The notes below the pieces were generated by a model. The model was given only the letters and a program-made list of their open reading frames with translations, searched no databases and had not been told where the DNA came from. 64,000 nucleotides of DNA from UBA10677 sp045654245 (lineage in GTDB: Bacteria > Bacillota > Clostridia > Christensenellales > Pumilibacteraceae), in NCBI GenBank assembly GCA_045654245.1, contig JAZOMX010000009.1, positions 1-64,000 on the forward strand. Reading direction: 5' to 3'. Made by a program: the position numbers and the translations under genes. Each line of letters begins with the position of its first letter. The stretch's first letter is position 1. Of this stretch, positions 59,323 to 64,000 are shown piece by piece.

Positions 59323-59402
59323 CCAAGGCCGGACTCGAACCGGCACGGTGTTTCCACCGAGGGATTTTAAGTCCCTTGCGTCTGCCATTCCGCCACTTGG
59401 GC
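59320..59402 (-). tRNA. tRNA-Leu (UAA)
   Basis: Acceptor GCCCAAG/CTTGGGC, discriminator A, encoded CCA (59317-59319). Anticodon stem AGGGA/TCCCT with loop CTTAAAA gives anticodon UAA. A long variable arm as in class II tRNAs and T-arm GCCGG/CCGGC are complete. 83 nt without CCA. Confidence 0.95.
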
Positions 59403-59412
59403 AAAAGATTGG

Positions 59413-59483
59413 AGGCACCACCCAGACTCGAACTGGGGGTAAAGACTTTGCAGGCCTCTGCCTTACCACTTGGCTATGGTGCC
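59413..59483 (-). tRNA. tRNA-Cys (GCA)
   Basis: Acceptor GGCACCA/TGGTGCC, discriminator U, encoded CCA (59410-59412). D-arm GCC/GGC, anticodon loop CTGCAAA (GCA), T-arm CCCAG/CTGGG. 71 nt. Confidence 0.95.
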
Positions 59484-59530
59484 ATAATAAAATATATGCA
59501 CCCAGTGACGTAACGTTTCAAAAAAAATGG

Positions 59531-59603
59531 TGGGAGCTACAGGGCTCGAACCTGTGACCCTCTGCTTGTAAGGCAGATGCTCTCCCAACTGAGCTAAGCT
59601 CCC
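59531..59603 (-). tRNA. tRNA-Val (UAC)
   Basis: Acceptor GGGAGCT/AGCTCCC, discriminator A, encoded CCA (59528-59530). Anticodon stem TCTGC/GCAGA with loop CTTACAA gives UAC. D- and T-arms are canonical. 73 nt. First tRNA behind the promoter. Confidence 0.95.
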
Positions 59604-59639
59604 ACACCAACTGAAGCGCTAATCGCTCACAGCCTCTAT

Positions 59640-59668
59640 ATTCTAGCAAAGATTAAAAAAAAATGCAA
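59640..59668 (-). promoter_or_regulatory. sigma-A promoter of the tRNA cluster
   Basis: Minus strand TTGCAT (59663-59668), 17-bp spacer, TAGAAT (59640-59645) with extended -10 TGC. Confidence 0.75.
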
Positions 59669-59777
59669 CAAAAATTAAGGGGTTTTTTGAAAAAAAATTA
59701 AAAAATTTCTAAAATAGTAAATTTGATAGATTTCGACAGGAAAAATGCTCAAAAATATGGTAAAGAAGTTAAATTTG

Positions 59778-59786
59778 CATACAATA
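59778..59786 (+). promoter_or_regulatory. candidate sigma-E/sigma-K -10 element before ytxC
   Basis: CATACAATA fits both the sigma-E -10 (CATACAMT) and the sigma-K -10 (CATANNNTA) exactly. No convincing -35 is seen. Start of transcription near 59792 would favour the ATG at 59804. Confidence 0.45.
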
Positions 59787-59803
59787 ACAGTATTGAGGAA
59801 AAT

Positions 59804-60562
59804 ATGAGTGAAATAACTATCGTGATATCAAAAAAGAAATTTCATTGGATTAGTGGAAAACTTTCGTGCTTTTTCAAAACTTTAATCAATTCTGAGGTTA
59901 GCGTTAGTTGTAACGAAAGCCCAGAGACGGTTATGATAATACTATCATTTGAAAAAAATGATAAAAACAAAGTGCTCCATATAATTAAAGAATTTTTATG
60001 TGAAACTTATTGTAGCGTCGCAAAGAGAGAGTATTTGGAAAAGGTTATCCCTAAATCGTCGATTGAAAAAGAGAAGAGAGAAACGCTAATTCGTGCCTTG
60101 GTTTCTTTTGACGGCGAAAACGATAGAAAAATCGTTTTATCTTCTTTGAAAATAGAGAGAATATTTAATATCGACGGCTTTTATAATTTTAGACTTCGAG
60201 CCTTGCAAAGAGAATGGGAAGATTTATCTATGTTGGCGAGGGAGAACTTACAACTTTCTCAGTCTAAAAATTATACGGTAGATTTGTTGTTGCGATTTTT
60301 ACTAGGTGCAATCACGCCTATAAACGAAACGGTTAGGATTTGTTATAGTGACGACGGGTATCGAATTTTTACGCCACAAGGAACGGAACTTTCTTCTTGC
60401 CTTTCTGAAAAAGAACTTTTAGACGGGTTGGTAGATATTGCGCCGATTGAGATAATTTGTGATGAAACGATTACGAGCGACAAGTTAACAACTAGGCTTA
60501 ATAGCATATTTGACATAAAAAGAGTGAATAATTTGTTATATTTTGGTGAAAATAAACATTGA
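59804..60562 (+). CDS. ytxC: YtxC-like sporulation protein
   Basis: A 252-residue cytoplasmic protein with the YtxC-type segment I-F-N-I-D-G-F-Y-N-F-R-L-x-x-L. Bacillus YtxC is a poorly understood sporulation protein. I choose the ATG at 59804, which follows TTGAGG by 5 nt; a TTG at 59723 would add 27 residues but lacks a ribosome-binding site and lies upstream of the CATACAATA box. Family call is by motif and size; moderate confidence. Confidence 0.7.
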   Translation: MSEITIVISKKKFHWISGKLSCFFKTLINSEVSVSCNESPETVMIILSFEKNDKNKVLHIIKEFLCETYCSVAKREYLEKVIPKSSIEKEKRETLIRALVSFDGENDRKIVLSSLKIERIFNIDGFYNFRLRALQREWEDLSMLARENLQLSQSKNYTVDLLLRFLLGAITPINETVRICYSDDGYRIFTPQGTELSSCLSEKELLDGLVDIAPIEIICDETITSDKLTTRLNSIFDIKRVNNLLYFGENKH

Positions 60563-60575
60563 TTAGGTAAAACGC

Positions 60576-60604
60576 TTGCAATAATTTTTCGGTTGTGATA
60601 TTAT
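60576..60604 (+). promoter_or_regulatory. sigma-A promoter of yajC
   Basis: TTGCAA (60576-60581), 17-bp spacer, TATTAT (60599-60604), context TGTGATATTAT. Confidence 0.75.
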
Positions 60605-60634
60605 TTACCTATAATTTATCAAGGAGAAAAATTA

Positions 60635-61048
60635 ATGAAAAGTGCACTAATTATGTCGGCAATCAACGGAAAATCCGTAGTTCTATTAATTATGGTAGTT
60701 CTTATGATTGTAGCGCTTTTGGTAATGCCTATGATTACCAACAAGAAGAGAAAGAAACAAATCGAAGAACTTCACAGTTCTATTTGCGTAGGCGACACCG
60801 TTAAGACGGTTGGTGGTATCGTTGGTAAAGTTATTCAAATTACCGAAGTTAGCCCTGTGGACAAAGAATTCGTTCTCGAGACTGGTGTAGATGGAAGAAA
60901 ATCTACGATGGTATTTGATTTTAACGCCGTTTACCAAGTTATGAATAGAGTTCCTAGAACCACCGTTGCTCCCGCCGTTGAGGAGATTGCTCCTGCTGTT
61001 GAGGCAACTCCCGTAGCAGAGGAAAAAACTGAAGAGAAGAACGACTAA
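60635..61048 (+). CDS. yajC: preprotein translocase subunit YajC
   Basis: A small SecDF-YajC subunit that aids Sec-dependent export. The 137-residue protein has one membrane helix (about residues 14-34), the R-K-K-Q-I/x-E-E-L region, and the conserved G-D-x-V-x-T-V-G-G-I-V-G-K-V block. A Glu/Ala/Thr-rich C-terminal tail is longer than usual. AAGGAGAA precedes the ATG. secD lies 2 kb downstream. Confidence 0.93.
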   Translation: MKSALIMSAINGKSVVLLIMVVLMIVALLVMPMITNKKRKKQIEELHSSICVGDTVKTVGGIVGKVIQITEVSPVDKEFVLETGVDGRKSTMVFDFNAVYQVMNRVPRTTVAPAVEEIAPAVEATPVAEEKTEEKND

Positions 61049-61064
61049 TAAGTTCTAAAAAATT

Positions 61065-61111
61065 AAACCTTCTCATAATAGTTATTTAGGTAACAATGAG
61101 GAGGTTTTTTT
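61065..61111 (+). terminator. terminator-like hairpin masking the next ribosome-binding site
   Basis: AAACCTTCTCAT (61065-61076) pairs with 61096-61107 (one G-T), followed by T to 61111. The 3' arm contains GAGGAGG, the ribosome-binding site of the gene starting at 61112. Confidence 0.65.
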
Positions 61112-61501
61112 ATGCAAAAAGAAAGCGTAAGCGACAAGAGAACTTATTTATTCGAACTAATTAAAGCGTTAATTTTTTCAATTATAGTAACGCTAGTTCT
61201 AGTTCTTATTTCAGCGTTTTTAATCAAAATTTTCAATATTTCTACGAGCGCAATTCCGATTATCAATCAAGTGATTAAAGGAGTTTCCATCTTTCTTTCC
61301 GCGCTAATATTCTTCAAGAAAAAGGGTGGCGGTTTTTTGAGAGGACTTATTCTTGGAGTAGCGTATATTTGTCTTTCGTCGTTTATTTTCTCGCTATTTA
61401 ACGGCTCTTTTTTGTTTGGAATAAGCGTTTTGAACGACCTGACTTTTTCTGCTGTAACTGGATTGATTAGCGGTATAATCGCTATGAGTGTTAAAAAATA
61501 G
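61112..61501 (+). CDS. TIGR04086-type membrane protein
   Basis: A 129-residue protein with four membrane segments and the Gly-rich K-K-K-G-G-G-F-L-R-G-L-x-x-G-x-x-Y loop between helices 2 and 3. This is the TIGR04086/DUF3792 family, commonly found between yajC and the SCIFF genes in Clostridia. Function unknown. GAGGAGG lies 7 nt before the ATG but in the stem of a hairpin. Confidence 0.83.
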   Translation: MQKESVSDKRTYLFELIKALIFSIIVTLVLVLISAFLIKIFNISTSAIPIINQVIKGVSIFLSALIFFKKKGGGFLRGLILGVAYICLSSFIFSLFNGSFLFGISVLNDLTFSAVTGLISGIIAMSVKK

Positions 61502-61528
61502 TTTCTATAAATATTTTGATAAAAACAC

Positions 61529-61557
61529 TTGCAAAAATCGTCGTTATATAGTATAAT
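61529..61557 (+). promoter_or_regulatory. sigma-A promoter of the SCIFF operon
   Basis: TTGCAA (61529-61534), 17-bp spacer, TATAAT (61552-61557). Confidence 0.8.
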
Positions 61558-61587
61558 TATCTAAAATAGTAATGGAGGCATTATATT

Positions 61588-61755
61588 ATGAAACACGTAA
61601 AAGTTGTAGCAAAGGCTACTATTTGCAGAGATAAGCACACCGGTTGCGGTGAGTGTCAGTCTAGTTGTCAATCGGCTTGCAAAACCAGTTGCACCGTAGG
61701 TAACCAGTCTTGCGAACAAAAGATTAACAGAACCGAGAAAGAAGATATCAGATAA
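61588..61755 (+). CDS. scfA: SCIFF ranthipeptide precursor (six-cysteines-in-forty-five)
   Basis: A 55-residue peptide, ribosomally made, whose cysteines are cross-linked by thioether bonds by the neighbouring radical SAM enzyme. The core C-G-E-C-Q-S-S-C-Q-S-A-C-K-T-S-C-T-V-G-N is the SCIFF signature. Cys are at 13, 20, 23, 27, 31, 35 and 42, so seven in all. The ATG follows ATGGAGG by 11 nt. The biological role of SCIFF is not established. Confidence 0.95.
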   Translation: MKHVKVVAKATICRDKHTGCGECQSSCQSACKTSCTVGNQSCEQKINRTEKEDIR

Positions 61756-61759
61756 TTAA

Positions 61760-63097
61760 ATGATTCACACTTTTGATTGTTTGGGGCAAAGTTTTCTACT
61801 TGACGTAGAAAGCGGTTCGGTTTTCCTTGTTGATGCTTTAACGAAAACCTTAATAGAAAATTGGAATTCTCCCGTTGATTATGAGACGGGGGAATTTTCC
61901 CGTTTTTCAAAAGAGGAAATTGCCGAGGCGAAAGCGGAATTGCAAACGCTTGTCGATGAAGGCGTTCTTTTTTCGGAAGAGCCCGAACATAAAAAAGCCA
62001 CATATGCAGGCGTAATCAAGGCGATGTGTCTCAATATTTCGCATATGTGTAATTTGCGTTGTGAGTATTGTTTTGCTGACGGTGGTTCATATAAAGGCGA
62101 GGCTCAAAATATGAGTTTTGAGGTCGCTAAAAAAGCGGTTGATTTTCTCGTAGCAAAGTCTGGAACTCGTCGTAACCTTGAAATCGACTTTTTCGGTGGT
62201 GAACCGCTACTTAATTTTGAAGTCGTAAAAAAGACGGTAGCGTACGCTCGTGGCCTTGAAAAAGAAAAGAATAAGAATTTCAGATTTACGATAACTACTA
62301 ACGCAATGCTCTTAAACGACGACGCCATCGACTTTTTTAACAAGGAAATGTATAATGTTGTCGTCAGTATCGACGGAAGAAAAGACGTTCACGACGGCGT
62401 AAGAAAGACTGCGCTTGGAACTGGTTCGTTCGATATTGCGATGAAAAATGCGCTTAATTTTAAGAAAAAACGCGTTGGTCAATATTACGTTAGAGGAACT
62501 TACACGGCGCTAAATAAGGATTTTGCTAAAGACGTTCTTTTCTTAAATGATTGTGGTTTCGACCAAATTTCTATCGAACCCGTAGTTTTACCCGACGACC
62601 ATAGATTAGCAATCAAAAAAGAGGACGTGCCTGAGCTAGTGGATGAGTACGATAAACTCGTAAAAGAATATTACGAGCGTAGAAAACACGACGAAAGTTG
62701 GTTTAATTTCTTCCACTTTATGATTGACGTTTACCACGGTCCTTGCGAAACGAAACGGTTGGTTGGTTGTGGTGCGGGAAACGAGTACGTGGCAATCGCG
62801 CCCAACGGAGATATTTATCCTTGTCATCAGTTTGATGGCGACGGTAACTACAAACTTGGTAACGTTTTAGAGGGAACTTTTGAAACTGAAATTCCCGAAA
62901 AGTTTGCTGTAAACAATTTGCTAACTAAACCTGATTGCAGAAATTGTTGGGCAAAATATTATTGTTCTGGTGGTTGTGCGGCTAACGCTATTCATTATTG
63001 CGGAGATATCAATAAACCGTATAAAATCACTTGTGAACTTATGAGAAAAAGAATTGAGTGCGCAATAGCGGTAAATTCTCTAGAAAATACCAAATAA
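61760..63097 (+). CDS. scfB: SCIFF peptide maturase (radical SAM/SPASM)
   Basis: Installs thioether bonds in SCIFF. The 445-residue protein has an N-terminal peptide-binding (RRE-like) region, the radical SAM motif C-N-L-R-C-E-Y-C (about residues 97-104), F-G-G-E-P-L, and a C-terminal SPASM domain with G-C-G-A-G, Y-P-C-H-Q and C-R-N-C-W-x-x-Y-Y-C-S-G-G-C. It begins 4 nt after scfA, so both share one mRNA. Confidence 0.96.
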   Translation: MIHTFDCLGQSFLLDVESGSVFLVDALTKTLIENWNSPVDYETGEFSRFSKEEIAEAKAELQTLVDEGVLFSEEPEHKKATYAGVIKAMCLNISHMCNLRCEYCFADGGSYKGEAQNMSFEVAKKAVDFLVAKSGTRRNLEIDFFGGEPLLNFEVVKKTVAYARGLEKEKNKNFRFTITTNAMLLNDDAIDFFNKEMYNVVVSIDGRKDVHDGVRKTALGTGSFDIAMKNALNFKKKRVGQYYVRGTYTALNKDFAKDVLFLNDCGFDQISIEPVVLPDDHRLAIKKEDVPELVDEYDKLVKEYYERRKHDESWFNFFHFMIDVYHGPCETKRLVGCGAGNEYVAIAPNGDIYPCHQFDGDGNYKLGNVLEGTFETEIPEKFAVNNLLTKPDCRNCWAKYYCSGGCAANAIHYCGDINKPYKITCELMRKRIECAIAVNSLENTK

Positions 63098-63113
63098 TTG
63101 TATAATGGTAGGT

Positions 63114-63130
63114 AAAAACGATTAGTTTTT
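63114..63130 (+). terminator. weak AT-rich hairpin after scfB
   Basis: AAAAAC (63114-63119) and GTTTTT (63125-63130) with a 5-nt loop and a few T behind. The stem is short. Confidence 0.4.
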
Positions 63131-63132
63131 AT

Positions 63133-63162
63133 TTGACTTAAACTAGTAAAGTATTATATAAT
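63133..63162 (+). promoter_or_regulatory. sigma-A promoter of secD
   Basis: TTGACT (63133-63138), 18-bp spacer, TATAAT (63157-63162). GGAGGA follows before the ATG. Confidence 0.7.
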
Positions 63163-63189
63163 TATACTATTGTGAATTGGAGGATATAA

Positions 63190-64000
63190 ATGAAGAAAAA
63201 ATCGTCAATAATCAAACTCGCTTTGATTGGCGTTGTGCTTATAATAGGTATGGTCTTATCGGTTTTACCCTTTAAGACGCCTTTTGGCTTTAACAACTAC
63301 AAATCGTTTGCTAGTTCGATTAAACTCGGTTTAGACCTAAAGGGTGGCGTTTACGCAGTATACGATACTGAAAGCGCTGGCGTTGACGGATTTGAGGCTA
63401 AACTCGCCGGAACGCAGAAGAGACTTCAAAACCTTCTAGTGTCCAAAGGATATACCGAGGCCCTAGTAACTATTGAAGATACCACGAGATTAAGAGTAGA
63501 AGTTCCCGACGTAGATAATCCGTCTGCGATTTTCGAACTTATCGGTAAACCGGCTGAACTTGAATTCGTTCTTGATGAAACTGATGAAGTCGTAATTACT
63601 GGTGACCACGTTAAAGAGGCGGTTGGTTATTTCGACACCGAGAAGGGCGCGCCCGTTGTTGCGCTAGACCTTACTGATGCTGGTGGAGACCGTTTTGCTG
63701 ATATTACTGCAGCCAACGTAAACAAACCTATGTCGATTTACATCGTAACTGACGGCGTTCGTGATGAGCAACCTATTTCTACTGCTAATATTAGCGAAGC
63801 AATTACTGGTGGTAGAGCGCTTATTACTATGTCGTCAAGCACGGACACGCAAGCCGCCGTAGACCTAGCATCACAAATTATGAGTGGTACTTTTGACGTA
63901 AAACTTTCGCTTAAAGAAAGTTCGACGATATCGCCTACGCTTGGCGATAGAGCGTTGAGTCTTGGTATTTTGGCTGGACTTATCGGTATTGTGTTAGTAA
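63190..64000 (+). CDS. secD: protein translocase subunit SecD (5' part)
   Basis: The first 270 codons of SecD, cut by the window end. An N-terminal membrane helix (about residues 9-25) leads to the hallmark L-G-L-D-L-K-G-G (residues about 48-55), then the P1 periplasmic-type domain, and the start of the next helix (L-S-L-G-I-L-A-G-L-I-G-I). Either SecD or a SecDF fusion continues outside. GGAGGAT lies 7 nt before the ATG at 63190. Confidence 0.94.
   Translation, partial: MKKKSSIIKLALIGVVLIIGMVLSVLPFKTPFGFNNYKSFASSIKLGLDLKGGVYAVYDTESAGVDGFEAKLAGTQKRLQNLLVSKGYTEALVTIEDTTRLRVEVPDVDNPSAIFELIGKPAELEFVLDETDEVVITGDHVKEAVGYFDTEKGAPVVALDLTDAGGDRFADITAANVNKPMSIYIVTDGVRDEQPISTANISEAITGGRALITMSSSTDTQAAVDLASQIMSGTFDVKLSLKESSTISPTLGDRALSLGILAGLIGIVLV

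Noticed and set aside
59236..59557. Open frames across the tRNA genes on both strands, coding proline/arginine-rich peptides
   Set aside because: They translate tRNA-Leu, tRNA-Cys and tRNA-Val sequence and flanks. Such peptides are well-known false proteins in databases.
1..64000. CRISPR arrays, insertion sequences, rRNA genes
   Set aside because: No regularly spaced direct repeats, transposase-like frames or rRNA sequence were seen.

Overview
The window is ordinary low-to-mid GC chromosome from a spore-forming member of the Clostridia, probably an uncultured or gut-type lineage. The evidence is gene content and order: the rpsB-tsf-pyrH-frr-uppS-cdsA-dxr-rseP-ispG-...-rimP-nusA-infB-truB-ribF string, a complete spoIIIAA-AH operon, spoIVB, ytfJ/gerW and ytxC homologues, an IspH-S1 fusion, a SCIFF peptide with its radical SAM maturase, and a sodium-pumping decarboxylase. 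No species can be named from the sequence. I see no prophage, insertion sequence or CRISPR array.

Layout. 1-45: the start of a gene leaving on the minus strand. 186-20614: translation, isoprenoid, phospholipid and RNA-processing genes. The place where polC normally sits (8469-10046) holds a short protein with only PolC-like N-terminal/OB parts and a DEDDh exonuclease. 20683-25362: spoIIIA operon. 25372-37242: Asp23-nusB-folD-xseAB-ispA-dxs-nadK-argR-recN-spoIVB, then a membrane protein and a D,D-carboxypeptidase. This is the Bacillus-type order, but accBC, tlyA and spo0A are missing from their usual places. 37265-43713: lysA, an M50 protease, scpAB, DUF2953, ytfJ, dacB and rluB. 43763-48627: a five-gene biotin/Na+ decarboxylase operon with both a 12S-like and a 5S-like carboxyltransferase. 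48640-53631: flavoprotein, aroH, cmk, plsC and ispH-S1.

53700-58990 is the accessory-looking part. A plus-strand sialidase-like propeller fused to an AraC DNA-binding domain faces minus-strand genes: a KDPG/KHG aldolase, a DUF4956 + VTC-domain pair behind a perfect consensus promoter, a nucleoside hydrolase, and a small gene broken at a G6 run. 59062-59668: tRNA-Val, tRNA-Cys, tRNA-Leu and a degenerate, rearranged tRNA-Leu copy, all minus strand. 59723-64000: ytxC, yajC, a TIGR04086-type membrane protein, SCIFF peptide, SCIFF maturase and the start of secD.

How the genes fit together. dxs, dxr, ispG and ispH supply DMAPP/IPP to ispA and uppS for lipid carriers; cdsA and plsC serve phospholipid synthesis; the D,D-carboxypeptidases trim peptidoglycan. 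The sporulation genes cover the feeding-tube channel (SpoIIIA), engulfment signalling (SpoIVB) and coat/germination functions (YtfJ, YtxC). Most recognisable vegetative promoters have a 17-bp spacer and many carry an extended -10 (TGn). All functional calls rest on reading the sequence and family knowledge; no database search was run.
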